Source: Clostridiales bacterium (lineage in GTDB: Bacteria > Bacillota > Clostridia > Oscillospirales > CAG-272). From it: a stretch of 38,450 nucleotides of DNA. The position numbers and the translations under genes were made by a program. Each line of letters starts with the position of its first letter. Position 1 is the first letter of the stretch. The stretch lies in assembly GCA_012519315.1 (NCBI GenBank), contig JAAYQM010000043.1:1-38450 (forward strand). Direction: 5' to 3'. The notes beneath the pieces are model-generated. The model saw nothing but the letters and a program-made list of their open reading frames with translations. It made no database searches and was not told the DNA's origin. This document shows positions 19,745 through 31,471 of this stretch, one piece after another.

Positions 19745-21346
19745 TTAGCCTGAATTTTCCGACTTGTGCTCCGAGTTAAGCAGAATAACCTTATCATCCT
19801 CTAAAAGCAGAGTGTTGCCGGTGGGAACAATGAAATCGCTGCCCTCACGCTGAACCATCACAATCAGGCGGTCGTGAGGGAGATCCAGCTCCTTTACCTG
19901 CTTGTTTGCCCACGGATGACCTTTTGGAATGGTGAATTCAATAAGATCATGCCCGATTTCATCAAAATATACTTCTCCCCCAAGGACAATTCGGTCATTT
20001 TCTTCTATCGTTATATGTCCTCTGGGAACAACCGTTTTGCCGTTGCGAACAATTTTAGCAACGATAAAGTCAAAGGTGAGGTTAAGGTCCTTTACCTTAG
20101 TGCCTATTAAATTGCTGTTTGGGTGGATTTTAGTCTCTAAGAATCCGATTTCGGCTTTGTTTTGGTAGTAGTTGAAGGTCTTAAGAACGGTATCACTCGG
20201 ATCAAGCATATCCCATTTTTTTGATGCAGGGGGCATTAGGGAGCCTTGAATCAGGGAGGAAAAGACACAGATGCCAAACACAATATGGTAAATGTCTATC
20301 GAAAATTCGGTACCCCCGCTTATAGCTAGAATTGCGAAGGCAATAGCGGCAGCGCCGCGGATGCCCGCAAGGGAAATAATGTTAAGCTGGTTGATCTTGA
20401 GGCGAAAGGGCAGCATGAGACCGTAGACGGTTGCCGGTCGTGCGATAACAGCCATAAAAACGGTGATAACAAAGGCTATCGGCATGGCATGAAGGAATTT
20501 TGTAAAGTCGGATAGCAGACCTAGGATAAAGAACAGACCGATCTGTATAATCTGAGTAAAGCCGTCAAAGAAAAATACAATATCACGCTTGCCTCTGAAT
20601 TCTGTATTGCCGAGATAGATACCCAGAATATAGAGGGCAAGATAACCGTTGCCGCCGATAAGGTCTGTCGCGGAATAGGTGATAAGCATGGTAGAAACCA
20701 TAAAGACCGCATAAAGCCCGTCTGCCTCAATCGGAAGCCATTTGATGACCTTTCTGATGATATACGCAAGGACAAAGCCCATAGCAATTCCAAAGGCTAT
20801 CTGGAATAAAATCATAACCGGAGCAGATACATCGGAGCCGGTGATTAAGGCTAGAAAGACCATAGTCATTGTATATGCGGTGGGGTCGTTTGACCCGCTT
20901 TCAAGCTCAAGCAGCGGCGCTGTGTTGTACTTTAAGTTTAGGTTCTTTGAGCGCAGGATATTTGAGACGCTGGCATAGTCGGTGGAGCCGACAATGGAAC
21001 CGATAAGCATGCCTTCCAGCATTTTAAACCCTAAAACATAATGTAGAAACAGACCGGTAATTAGTGCGGTGGCGACAACGCCAAAGGAGCTGAGGATAAT
21101 AGCCTCTTTTGCAACCGGCTTTGCCATGTTCCAGTTGGTGCCAAAGCCGCCGTAGAACATGATGACCATGAGGGCAAAGGTAGAAAAGTTATATGAAAAC
21201 TCGTAATCCTCGAATTTTATACCTACCGCACCGAATACAATCCCAAGCACAATGAACAGCAGAAGTGCAGGTATCCCGCGCTTGTTGGAAAAATGGATGG
21301 CAAAAAGTGCGAGGATAAAGATAATACCTATCATAAAATACTGCAT
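19745..21346 (-). CDS. Potassium/proton antiporter (CPA1/NhaP2-like) with C-terminal TrkA_C-type domain
   Basis: Multi-TM exchanger, GSIVGSTDYASV, ELESGSNDPTAYTMT, AGIRGAAAIAFA; C-terminal regulatory domain. ATG 21346 has AAGGAG upstream (track ORF begins 21388). Confidence 0.88.
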   Translation of the reverse strand: MQYFMIGIIFILALFAIHFSNKRGIPALLLFIVLGIVFGAVGIKFEDYEFSYNFSTFALMVIMFYGGFGTNWNMAKPVAKEAIILSSFGVVATALITGLFLHYVLGFKMLEGMLIGSIVGSTDYASVSNILRSKNLNLKYNTAPLLELESGSNDPTAYTMTMVFLALITGSDVSAPVMILFQIAFGIAMGFVLAYIIRKVIKWLPIEADGLYAVFMVSTMLITYSATDLIGGNGYLALYILGIYLGNTEFRGKRDIVFFFDGFTQIIQIGLFFILGLLSDFTKFLHAMPIAFVITVFMAVIARPATVYGLMLPFRLKINQLNIISLAGIRGAAAIAFAILAISGGTEFSIDIYHIVFGICVFSSLIQGSLMPPASKKWDMLDPSDTVLKTFNYYQNKAEIGFLETKIHPNSNLIGTKVKDLNLTFDFIVAKIVRNGKTVVPRGHITIEENDRIVLGGEVYFDEIGHDLIEFTIPKGHPWANKQVKELDLPHDRLIVMVQREGSDFIVPTGNTLLLEDDKVILLNSEHKSENSG

Positions 21347-21420
21347 GGAATGCTCCTTATCTATCGGGTTAATAACAGATTTTGACACAAACAGGTCATG
21401 TCAAATACATCAAACTTTTG

Positions 21421-22500
21421 TTATCTAATGGAATTCAGACCGGACATCATGGCAAACTGTCGGATTAACGGGTGATACATAGCCGGGCATTTTAGATTCT
21501 TTAACAGCAGATTTAGCCGTATCTCATTCATCATATGCTTATATCGGTCAAAATAGCCCTCAAGTCCGCTGTCAATGCTCTCCGCCAAGCATAGGGAGCT
21601 TTTTAATGCGTAGCTTATCCCTTCCGCCGAGCTTGGACTGATAGCTCCCGCTGCTTCCCCGATAAGGGTTGCGCCCTCAACCCCGCGGAAAAACTGTGAG
21701 AGCTTCTTAGGTCTGTAAATATATGCTCCCTCTCTTTTTACTTTGTTATCAAAATTAAAGCCGAGCGGTGCAAGCTTTTCTTTCAGTATCCGATACTTTT
21801 TTTCGGTATTATCCCTGGGCTTGAGAGCGGAGCCGAGCAACAGATAATTGTCCTTCGGTATTAGCCAGGAATAGAAATCGCTGATTTTTTCGTCAAAAAT
21901 CGCTGTAAAATAGGGCATAGGGGAGGGGCATTCAAACCACTCCTGAATGGCGATGTATTTTTTCGGAGTTTCTCTATCCGTGCCGATAAGCCTCCTCAAA
22001 TTTGAGGAGGCGCCGTCCGCGCCGATGATAATTCTGGTCTTTGCGGTTTTTTCCTCCCGGTTGTAATTATATTTTACTTCATATCCTCCCGATATACCGG
22101 TAAAGCTTTTGAAAAAGGCGGGAAATTGCTTATCGACGCTGCTTGAAATCAGGGAAACCATCCATCTGTCAAACTTTTCTCTATCCATATTGTAATAGAA
22201 TCTCTGATAGAGCCGTTCAAGATTGTTTGTCAGGTCGATTGTTCGGACAGCGAAAAGCTGAGGATCAACCAAAATGTCCTTTGGTATGCCCAGTCCCAGC
22301 TTTGCTATCATTTTCTGCGCATCGGGAGCTAACAGCCCTCCGCAACACTTATGTACAAGGGGAGGGGAATTGATATTGTTAAGATCACGCTTGTCCAGTA
22401 ATAAAACCTTATATTTATCTCCGATAAGTCGCGCGAGATTGGCACCGGCAGGTCCTGCCCCGATTATAATTATATCATACATGAATGAAATTGCCCCCAA
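21421..22500 (-). CDS. NAD(P)/FAD-dependent oxidoreductase, geranylgeranyl-reductase-like
   Basis: DIIIIGAGPAGANLARLI GxGxxG motif, HKCCGGLLAPDAQ, LIGEAAGAISPSSAEGISYAL. Confidence 0.88.
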   Translation of the reverse strand: MGAISFMYDIIIIGAGPAGANLARLIGDKYKVLLLDKRDLNNINSPPLVHKCCGGLLAPDAQKMIAKLGLGIPKDILVDPQLFAVRTIDLTNNLERLYQRFYYNMDREKFDRWMVSLISSSVDKQFPAFFKSFTGISGGYEVKYNYNREEKTAKTRIIIGADGASSNLRRLIGTDRETPKKYIAIQEWFECPSPMPYFTAIFDEKISDFYSWLIPKDNYLLLGSALKPRDNTEKKYRILKEKLAPLGFNFDNKVKREGAYIYRPKKLSQFFRGVEGATLIGEAAGAISPSSAEGISYALKSSLCLAESIDSGLEGYFDRYKHMMNEIRLNLLLKNLKCPAMYHPLIRQFAMMSGLNSIR

Positions 22501-22548
22501 ATTTTGACTTTTTGTATCGACATGGCTTAATTGAAGGTTTTACAGGTT

Positions 22549-22755
22549 TTAATCGCTTTTATATTCCAGAATATCACCCGGCTGGCAGTCTAGTGCTTTG
22601 CATATAGCCTCCAGAGTTGAAAATCGGATAGCCTTTGCTTTGCCGTTTTTCAGTATAGAAATATTTGTCATTGTTATTCCGATCCTCTCCGAAAGCTCGG
22701 TGACGCTCATCTTTCTCTTAGCCAGCAGGACATCGATATTAACTATAATAGCCAT
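22549..22755 (-). CDS. YozG-type helix-turn-helix (Xre family) regulator
   Basis: MAIIVNIDVLLAKRKMSVTELSERIGITMTNISILKNGKAKAIRFSTLEAICKALDCQPGDILEY. Confidence 0.92.
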   Translation of the reverse strand: MAIIVNIDVLLAKRKMSVTELSERIGITMTNISILKNGKAKAIRFSTLEAICKALDCQPGDILEYKSD

Positions 22756-22767
22756 AACAAATTCACC

Positions 22768-23247
22768 TCAGATCGTTAAATCGTTTTCCGATTTTAAAAC
22801 AATGACATTCTGCAAAAGCCTGTTAAGAACAGAGGCAAACACCGAAATTACAAATGCGACGCCGGCAATCGCCGCTCCGACAAGCAAAAGACCGGGCGCA
22901 TCCTCCTTTTTTGCTACTATATAGAAAAAAGGGAGACCCCCCAGAGCGCAGATAAAGAATTCTATAAGGGCGGCGCGGGTAATAATCTTAAGTGCCTTTA
23001 CCGACAATTCTGAAAAGGCCCGGTCTGTATCGATATATCCCAGCAGCTTATAGGACTGATACAGCGCAATGAAGCATGGTATTGCTGCCGAACATATGCC
23101 GATAAACAAAATGTAAGATATAAGATAATATTCGGAGGATGGATTTGTTTTTATCGCTTGCCATGCCGTACCGCCGCAAATAGCAATAACTATTGCCCCC
23201 GCAATAAAGATAACCAAGCGCAATATCTTTGTTGAATAACCTTTCAT
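22768..23247 (-). CDS. DUF2975 domain membrane protein
   Basis: Four-TM protein immediately upstream of the YozG-like HTH, a recurrent pairing. Confidence 0.8.
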   Translation of the reverse strand: MKGYSTKILRLVIFIAGAIVIAICGGTAWQAIKTNPSSEYYLISYILFIGICSAAIPCFIALYQSYKLLGYIDTDRAFSELSVKALKIITRAALIEFFICALGGLPFFYIVAKKEDAPGLLLVGAAIAGVAFVISVFASVLNRLLQNVIVLKSENDLTI

Positions 23248-23522
23248 TAGAAGCCCTCTATCGTTATATGATTTATCAATATGTTTATGATTATAGCAAA
23301 AAATTTATCCTTTTTCAATATATTTTTATCATTTTTCGATAAGAGCTTTAAATCAGAAATATTATTCGGATAAAGGGGATTTCAGCCGGCAAATATATTA
23401 TAAAGGGGGCGGATACGATGATGCGGGAAGCCGTCGGCGGAACATAAGAGGGACAGGGTTTTTGCCGGATATCAATGATATAGCGTTTTTATGCTTTTGC
23501 TTTGATGGCAGAAGGATTTACA

Positions 23523-23581
23523 CGGCAAAAAAACGCCTCCTATGATAGTTGATTCTATTCTACCATAAGAGGGCGGTTTTT
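23523..23581 (-). terminator. Probable terminator downstream of glycyl-tRNA synthetase
   Basis: Minus strand CGCCCTCTTATGGTAG...CTATCATAGGAGGCG-TTTTTTT, imperfect stem. Confidence 0.6.
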
Positions 23582-23601
23582 ATTGTCCGTTTTTATGGAC
23601 C

Positions 23602-24993
23602 TCAGAATTCAATCTTCTTCTCGATATGAGCCTCAAGCTCGGCAATCGGTATGCGGATCTGCTCCATTGTGTCCCTGTCACGGACGGTAACGCAGCCGTC
23701 CTCCAGAGAATCGAAGTCGTAGGTGATGCAAATCGGGGTGCCGATCTCATCCTGACGGCGATAGCGCTTGCCTATAGAACCGGTTTCGTCGTAGTCTACC
23801 GAGAATTTTTTAATCAGCCCTTCATAAATCGCGAAGGCCTTGTCGGACAGCTTTTTGGAAAGGGGGAGTATCGCCGCTTTAAAGGGCGCGAGGGCGCCGT
23901 GCAGACGGAGAACGGTCCTCGTATCACCGTCGCCGAGGTCCTCCTCGTCATAGGCATCCACAAGGAAGGCGAGAGCGACGCGGTCGGCGCCGAGAGAGGG
24001 CTCGACAACATAGGGAATGTATTTTTCGTTTGTTTCCGGATCGAAGTATTCCATCGACTCACCGCTGTGCTTTGCGTGCTGGCTTAGGTCATAGTCGGTG
24101 CGGTCGGCAATACCCCAAAGCTCGCCCCAGCCGAAGGGGAAGAGGTATTCTATGTCGGTGGTAGCTTTGGAATAAAAGGAAAGCTCGTCGGGATCGTGGT
24201 CCCGCATACGGAGGTTCTCCGGCTTCATTCCGAGGTTGTAGAGGAAGTTGGTGCAATAATCCTTCCAGTAGGCGAACCATTCAAGGTCGGTGTCCGGCTT
24301 GCAGAAGAACTGCAGCTCCATCTGCTCAAATTCACGGGTACGGAAGATGAAGTTTCCGGGGGTAATTTCGTTACGGAAGGCCTTTCCGATCTGCCCGATG
24401 CCAAAGGGGATCTTCTTCCGGGTTGTGCGTGCCACGTTTTTAAAATTAACAAAGATGCCCTGTGCCGTCTCCGGGCGAAGATAAAGCTCGGAGGAGGAAT
24501 CCTCGGTAACGCCCTGAAAGGTTTTAAACATCAGGTTAAACTTACGGATATCTGTAAAATCGTTGCTGCCGCACTTGGGACAGAGGATCTTGTTATCCTT
24601 AATAAAGGCCGCCATATCCTCGTAAGACCAGCCGGCGGGATTGACATTTCGGTTGTTTTGCGCGGAGAAATCCTCAATCAGCTTGTCGGCACGGTGGCGG
24701 GATTTGCAGGATTTGCAGTCCATCAGGGGATCGGAGAAGCCTCCCACATGTCCGGATGCCACCCAGATTTTCGGATTCATAATGATGGCGCTGTCCAGCC
24801 CCACATTGTAGCGGGATTCCTGCACGAATTTCTTCCACCAGGCGTTCTTTATGTTGTTCTTGAAAAGAACGCCAAGGGGACCGTAGTCCCAAGAGTTTGC
24901 AAGCCCCCCGTAGATCTCCGAGCCGCTGAAAACAAAGCCGCGGTTCTTGCAAAGGGCGGTGATTTTTTCCATAGTCTTTTGGGTATTGTTCAT
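23602..24993 (-). CDS. glyQS: Glycyl-tRNA synthetase (single-chain, class II)
   Basis: [67 protein letters not shown]. Confidence 0.95.
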   Translation of the reverse strand: MNNTQKTMEKITALCKNRGFVFSGSEIYGGLANSWDYGPLGVLFKNNIKNAWWKKFVQESRYNVGLDSAIIMNPKIWVASGHVGGFSDPLMDCKSCKSRHRADKLIEDFSAQNNRNVNPAGWSYEDMAAFIKDNKILCPKCGSNDFTDIRKFNLMFKTFQGVTEDSSSELYLRPETAQGIFVNFKNVARTTRKKIPFGIGQIGKAFRNEITPGNFIFRTREFEQMELQFFCKPDTDLEWFAYWKDYCTNFLYNLGMKPENLRMRDHDPDELSFYSKATTDIEYLFPFGWGELWGIADRTDYDLSQHAKHSGESMEYFDPETNEKYIPYVVEPSLGADRVALAFLVDAYDEEDLGDGDTRTVLRLHGALAPFKAAILPLSKKLSDKAFAIYEGLIKKFSVDYDETGSIGKRYRRQDEIGTPICITYDFDSLEDGCVTVRDRDTMEQIRIPIAELEAHIEKKIEF

Positions 24994-25091
24994 GTGTTTT
25001 TTCCGTTTCCCAGCGGCAACAGTAGTCGGTACTTTATTTTTCCGGCGATGAGGGATCCTTCCGCCGCTGTGGAATGATCCTGCCGTTTGAT

Positions 25092-26129
25092 TTATCGATA
25101 AGCTGAATAATTTGCTATCGCTTGTTGAATATTGGGATTGAAATAGGTGACCCCCTGAATCTCCTTATACGATCCGGGATAGATTATTTCGCTGGTGGAG
25201 AATTCAGCGTACTTAAAGATTAATTCATAGTGGTTTTTCAGATCGTTAAGGGTAAAGTTGGTGTCAAAATAAGGTGAAATTTCCTCATACATTGTAAAGA
25301 TGCGGTTCATATATACGACGTTTGTCATCTTGGCGATAATGGCGCGCAGGAATGAGACGCCGGTTTTCAGCCTTGAATGAACCCCGGTTGTGTAGTTGTT
25401 ATAGCGGAGCAGCTGGAGAGCCTGATCGCCGTTCAGCCTTTTTGTGCCCGCCTTAAGAGAAATATGCAAATTTTGCACAGGGTCGGTGTAGTGCATATCA
25501 ACAGGAACGGTATAGGTGATCCCGTTTATAAGATCGATGGCCTTTGCCAGCCCCTTAATATCGGCAACGACATGATAGTCTACACTAAGACCGGTGACGG
25601 CATGAATCATGCTGCAGAAATAATCAAAGCCCTCATCCTGATACAGCTCACCGATGGTGGTTTGGGCGCCGCCCGCATCTACCAGCATATTCGGTGGGAT
25701 AGCGGTGAACATGAAGGCTTGGTTCTCCTTGCTGATGCGCATCATAATAATGGTGTCGGGGGAGATGCGGCGGTAGCGTATGGAATTGAAGCCTGCGCTT
25801 GAATTAGGATCAAGGGTGAACCGCTTGAATTTTGGATACATGACGGCAATGTCCGGGTTGTAATCGTGAAGTATGTCCGGCTGATAGTCGGTGCCTATCA
25901 AAAGCACATTAAAGGAATCACCTTTAATCACTCCGGGGTCAGTAGGCTCATCTCCGGTGCCGGTATCTGTAGTTTCGTCGGGGTTACCCTGTTGGCCGGA
26001 AAAGGGATCAAAATTGCCAACAACATAAGTAGAGAGTAAAAAGGCTATGGCCCCGAAAATTACAAGGGATAAAAAAAATGAAATAAGAAAATTTCTTACT
26101 GAAATCGGCATATTCAAAACTGAATTCAC
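25092..26129 (-). CDS. LytR-CpsA-Psr (LCP) family-like protein, divergent
   Basis: N-terminal [56 protein letters not shown] start at 26129. Confidence 0.82.
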   Translation of the reverse strand: MNSVLNMPISVRNFLISFFLSLVIFGAIAFLLSTYVVGNFDPFSGQQGNPDETTDTGTGDEPTDPGVIKGDSFNVLLIGTDYQPDILHDYNPDIAVMYPKFKRFTLDPNSSAGFNSIRYRRISPDTIIMMRISKENQAFMFTAIPPNMLVDAGGAQTTIGELYQDEGFDYFCSMIHAVTGLSVDYHVVADIKGLAKAIDLINGITYTVPVDMHYTDPVQNLHISLKAGTKRLNGDQALQLLRYNNYTTGVHSRLKTGVSFLRAIIAKMTNVVYMNRIFTMYEEISPYFDTNFTLNDLKNHYELIFKYAEFSTSEIIYPGSYKEIQGVTYFNPNIQQAIANYSAYR

Positions 26130-26427
26130 ATACCTGAGAGAGCTGCCGTAGGCAGGCCCCGCCTGTTGTGAACTCTCCTTTCATCCGAATTAATGACAGA
26201 TGACATCTGGTATCTATTATATATCATACGGGTTAATTTTTCAAGTAGGATTTGTATTTTAAAGGCAGGGGCGGGGGAGGAGGAAAAGCAGTGGGGGAAA
26301 CTTATAATTTTGACAGAGTTCGACTTTTTTCTTCATTTATAATATATATATATATCAGGCAGGAGAGGGGACTTAATATTCTCCTTAGAATTTTATCCCG
26401 GAAAACGAAAAATTTATAAATTAGCAC

Positions 26428-26456
26428 TTGACAAATTGAGATTTTAATGCTAAAAT
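26428..26456 (+). promoter_or_regulatory. Putative rpoBC promoter
   Basis: TTGACA (26428-26433), 17-nt spacer, TAAAAT (26451-26456), ~270 nt upstream of rpoB. Confidence 0.7.
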
Positions 26457-26729
26457 AGTAAACTGCATTATAATTGCTTGTCCTATGACGATTTTTTATC
26501 TTTATGTCATCTTATACAGATAATAGAGTTGGATTTTATACAACTTGCATTACTTATCCCAAGGCTTTGAGAAAAACTAATAATATGTTTTTAATTTTAT
26601 TCAGTAAATTATTTGTTAATTTATAATTAACGCTTCGGTATCCCATTCGATACCGCTGTCCTCGCCCGAACAGGGGCCTTATTTTCTGTTCGGTACAATT
26701 TAATTACATTGAATGGAGTGATTGCACAC

Positions 26730-29700
26730 ATGCTCAAACCTCAGAAACTCGGAAACAACATAAGAATGAGCTTTTCAAGAATCGATGATGCCTTAGAGAT
26801 GCCCAATCTTATTGAGGTGCAAAAAAAATCTTTCAAATGGTTTCTTGAAGAAGGGCTGATGGAGGTTTTGCGCGATGTTTCACCGATTGTTGATTATTCC
26901 GGGAATCTTGCGATAGAATTTGTCTCATTTTCGATTGATTCCAAGCCCCAGTATCCTATTGAGGAATGCAAGGATCGTGACGTCAACTATTCCGCTCCCC
27001 TTAAGGTCAATGTAAGGCTTACCAACAAACAGACGGGCGAGGTTAAGCAATCTGAGATTTATATGGGTGACTTCCCCCTTATGACCGAGAATGGCACCTT
27101 TATTATTAATGGCGCCGAGAGGGTGATTGTTTCCCAGATTGTACGTTCTCCGGGCATTTATTATTCCTCGGCAATTGACAAAACCGGCAAGCATACCTAC
27201 AGCACGACGGTTATCCCCTACAGAGGCGCGTGGCTTGAGTATGAGACCGATGCCAATGACATTTTTTATGTAAAAATAGATAAAACCAGAAAGATTCCGA
27301 TCACCGTTCTTATCCGCGCCCTCGGTGTGGAGTCGGACGAGGAGATCATCTCCATGTTCGGCAACACTCCCATGATCTTGGCTACCATCGAGAAGGATGA
27401 TACCAAGCGGGAGGCTGTTGAAAACAAAACCAGCTTTGGTGAGGAGGCTCTCAAGGAAATCTACAGAAAGCTCAGACCCGGCGAGCCCCCCCTGATTGAG
27501 AGCGCGCAAATCCTTATCAACAATTTATTCTTCGATTCCAAAAGATATGACCTTGCCGCGGTCGGTCGTTATAAATATGATAAAAAGCTTGCTATCGGTC
27601 GCAGAATCGAGGGGCATAAGCTGACACGTCCGGTTATCAGTCCGGTAACAGGTGAGCTGCTTTACGAGGCGGGCACCTATGTGAGCCGGGAAATCGGTGA
27701 GAGGATTGAATATGCCGGTGTCAACGAGGTTTATCTTGCCGTGGAGGGCGTCGGAGAGCTGAAGGTCTTTTCCAACAGCACTATCGTTCCGGAGAGCCTG
27801 CTCGGATATGATTTAAAGGATTGCGGCATCAATGAAAAGGTGAAGTTTTCCGTCCTGCTTGAGATTCTTGAGGAGAGCGGCGGAGATGCCGAGCAGGTGA
27901 AGGAGTTGGCAAAACGCCGCATCGCCGAGCTCTGTCCCAGACATATTACAAAGGACGATATTTTCGCTTCTATCAACTATCTTGTCTGTCTTGCCTACGG
28001 TATCGGAAACGTTGATGACATCGATCATCTGGGCAACCGTCGTATCCGCTGTGTCGGCGAGCTTTTGCAGAATCAGCTGCGTATCGGTCTTTCCCGTATG
28101 GATAAGATCGTTAAAGAGCGCATGACTATACAGGACGATGAGGATCTCACCCCTCAGTCATTGATTAATATTCGCCCTGTTGTTACCTCAATTCGTGAGT
28201 TTTTCGGCTCATCGCCCCTGTCCCAGTTTATGGATCAGGCCAATCCTTTGGCCGAGCTGACACACAAGCGGCGCCTTTCGGCGCTTGGTCCGGGGGGGCT
28301 GTCCCGTGACCGTGCCTCCTTTGAGGTTCGTGACGTTCATTATACTCATTATGGAAGAATGTGCCCGATCGAGACCCCTGAGGGACCGAATATCGGACTT
28401 ATTTCCTATCTTGCCACCTATGCCCGTATCAATGAATATGGCTTTATTGAGGCGCCTTATCGCCGTGTTGATCAGGAAACGGGGGTTGTCACCGACGAGA
28501 TCGTTTATATGACCGCAGACGTTGAGGACGACTATATCGTTGCCCAGGCCAATGAGCCCCTGGATGAAAACAACCGTTTTGTCAACCGTCGGGTCATTGT
28601 TCGGGAAAAGAATGAGATTATCGAGGTAGATAGCTCAAAGGTTAACTTTATGGACGTTTCCCCGAAGATGATCGTCTCGGTTGCCACGGCCATGATCCCC
28701 TTCCTTGAAAACGATGACAACTCCCGTGCCCTTATGGGATCTAATATGCAGAAGCAGGCCGTTCCCCTTCTTGTGCCCGAGTCTCCTATTATCGGAACGG
28801 GCATGGAATATAAGGCTGCTGTTGACTCCGGTGTTCTGGTTATAGCAAAGGAGTCGGGCTATGTGGAGAGGATAACCGCAGACGAGATTGTTATCAGTTG
28901 CGACAACGGGCGCAGGGATACCTATAATCTCATTAAATTCAAGCGTTCAAATCAGGGCACCTGCATTAATCAGCGCCCGATTGTTACTAAAAACCAGCGG
29001 GTTGAAAAGGGAGAGATTATTGCCGACGGACCCTCCACCGACAACGGCGAAATTTCCCTTGGCAAAAACGTTTTGGTCGGTTTTATGACATGGGAGGGCT
29101 ACAACTACGAGGACGCCGTTCTTTTGAATGAGCGGCTCGTCCGGGAGGATGTCTATACCTCCTTGCATATCGAGGAGTATTCTCATGAGGCCCGTGATAC
29201 AAAGCTGGGGCCGGAGGAGATTACCCGCGAGGTTCCCAACGTCGGTGATGATGCCCTGAAGGATCTTGACGCCGACGGCATCGTAAAGATCGGAACCGAG
29301 GTTCGGGCAGGTGACATTCTTGTTGGAAAGGTTACTCCTAAGGGAGAAACCGAGCTTACAGCCGAGGAGCGTCTTCTCAGAGCTATTTTCGGCGAGAAGG
29401 CTCGTGAGGTGCGGGATACCTCCCTCCGCCTCCCCCACGGTGAGTCGGGTATAGTTGTTGATGTTAAGGTCTTCTCCAGGGAGAAAGCCGACGAGCTGCC
29501 TCCGGGTGTAAACAAGGTCGTACGTGTCTATATCGCCCAGAAACGCAAGATTTCCGTGGGTGACAAGATGGCGGGACGCCATGGAAACAAGGGTGTTGTT
29601 TCCCGTATTCTTCCGCCGGAGGATATGCCCTTTTTGCCGGACGGCACACCCCTTGATATTGTGCTCAATCCTCTGGGCGTTCCTTCCCGTATGAATATCG

Positions 29701-30488
29701 GTCAGGTTCTTGAGGTGCATCTCGGGCTTGCCGCAAAAAAGCTTGGTTGGAAGATTATGACCCCGGTTTTTGACGGCGCCAATGAGATGGATATTGTCGA
29801 GTGTCTTAAAATGGCGAATTTGCCCGAAAACGGGAAAACAATTCTGTATGACGGACGTACGGGCGAGCCCTTTGACAATCCTGTCACCGTCGGCTATATG
29901 TATTATCTTAAGCTGCATCATTTGGTTGATGATAAGATACACGCGCGTTCAACCGGTCCTTATTCCCTTGTAACTCAGCAGCCTCTCGGTGGCAAGGCCC
30001 AGTTTGGCGGTCAGCGATTCGGCGAGATGGAGGTCTGGGCGCTTGAGGCATATGGCGCCGCCTACACCCTTCAGGAAATACTCACTGTTAAGAGTGACGA
30101 CGTGACCGGTCGTGTCAAAACCTATGAGGCTATCGTCAAGGGGCAGAACATCCCCACGCCGGGCATCCCCGAGTCCTTCAAGGTGTTGGTTAAAGAGCTT
30201 CAGTCTCTGGCTCTTGATGTCCGGGTGCTGGATAAGCACGGCAATGAAATCGAGCTTTCCGATCTCGATGACAACGATTATGAGCCGCATCATTATGTTG
30301 TCAACGAAGAGGATACAAGCGAGGATGAGAGCGGCGATGATGACATCAGTGAGGAAGATGTGGGCGAGAGCGTTGAAACCAACGATCTTTACGATTCCTA
30401 CACCGACGAGGATGTTGACAACGATGACCTTGCGGATGACGCGTTCGATTATTCGGACAGCGATGACGATGACAGACTTGATGTCTAG
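26730..30488 (+). CDS. rpoB: DNA-directed RNA polymerase subunit beta
   Basis: [98 protein letters not shown] 26730 preceded by GGAGTG. Confidence 0.97.
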   Translation: MLKPQKLGNNIRMSFSRIDDALEMPNLIEVQKKSFKWFLEEGLMEVLRDVSPIVDYSGNLAIEFVSFSIDSKPQYPIEECKDRDVNYSAPLKVNVRLTNKQTGEVKQSEIYMGDFPLMTENGTFIINGAERVIVSQIVRSPGIYYSSAIDKTGKHTYSTTVIPYRGAWLEYETDANDIFYVKIDKTRKIPITVLIRALGVESDEEIISMFGNTPMILATIEKDDTKREAVENKTSFGEEALKEIYRKLRPGEPPLIESAQILINNLFFDSKRYDLAAVGRYKYDKKLAIGRRIEGHKLTRPVISPVTGELLYEAGTYVSREIGERIEYAGVNEVYLAVEGVGELKVFSNSTIVPESLLGYDLKDCGINEKVKFSVLLEILEESGGDAEQVKELAKRRIAELCPRHITKDDIFASINYLVCLAYGIGNVDDIDHLGNRRIRCVGELLQNQLRIGLSRMDKIVKERMTIQDDEDLTPQSLINIRPVVTSIREFFGSSPLSQFMDQANPLAELTHKRRLSALGPGGLSRDRASFEVRDVHYTHYGRMCPIETPEGPNIGLISYLATYARINEYGFIEAPYRRVDQETGVVTDEIVYMTADVEDDYIVAQANEPLDENNRFVNRRVIVREKNEIIEVDSSKVNFMDVSPKMIVSVATAMIPFLENDDNSRALMGSNMQKQAVPLLVPESPIIGTGMEYKAAVDSGVLVIAKESGYVERITADEIVISCDNGRRDTYNLIKFKRSNQGTCINQRPIVTKNQRVEKGEIIADGPSTDNGEISLGKNVLVGFMTWEGYNYEDAVLLNERLVREDVYTSLHIEEYSHEARDTKLGPEEITREVPNVGDDALKDLDADGIVKIGTEVRAGDILVGKVTPKGETELTAEERLLRAIFGEKAREVRDTSLRLPHGESGIVVDVKVFSREKADELPPGVNKVVRVYIAQKRKISVGDKMAGRHGNKGVVSRILPPEDMPFLPDGTPLDIVLNPLGVPSRMNIGQVLEVHLGLAAKKLGWKIMTPVFDGANEMDIVECLKMANLPENGKTILYDGRTGEPFDNPVTVGYMYYLKLHHLVDDKIHARSTGPYSLVTQQPLGGKAQFGGQRFGEMEVWALEAYGAAYTLQEILTVKSDDVTGRVKTYEAIVKGQNIPTPGIPESFKVLVKELQSLALDVRVLDKHGNEIELSDLDDNDYEPHHYVVNEEDTSEDESGDDDISEEDVGESVETNDLYDSYTDEDVDNDDLADDAFDYSDSDDDDRLDV

Positions 30489-30598
30489 CGGTTACACTTT
30501 GCCGACCGAGGACCGTGCGTGGGCATTACCCGCGCACGGACGGTGAAAATTTAATGGAGAGGAATTTCCCCTCTGTACTACAAGATGGGGAGTTATGA

Positions 30599-31471
<873 letters not shown>

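Noticed and set aside
24196-25077. 293-aa plus-strand ORF opposite glycyl-tRNA synthetase
   Set aside because: Entirely antisense to a confident gene; no RBS or family resemblance seen.
24994-25090. T-box leader upstream of glycyl-tRNA synthetase
   Set aside because: No T-box core (AGGGTGGTACCGCG-like) or terminator found in the short upstream region.
26337-26357. Short (TA)n tract before rpoB as a repeat element
   Set aside because: Only a brief AT-rich run in an AT-rich intergenic region; no direct repeat array or CRISPR-like spacing.
28947-29942. 331-aa minus-strand ORF inside rpoB
   Set aside because: Antisense to a strongly conserved coding region; low-complexity reverse-frame translation with no recognisable domain, a codon-bias artefact.
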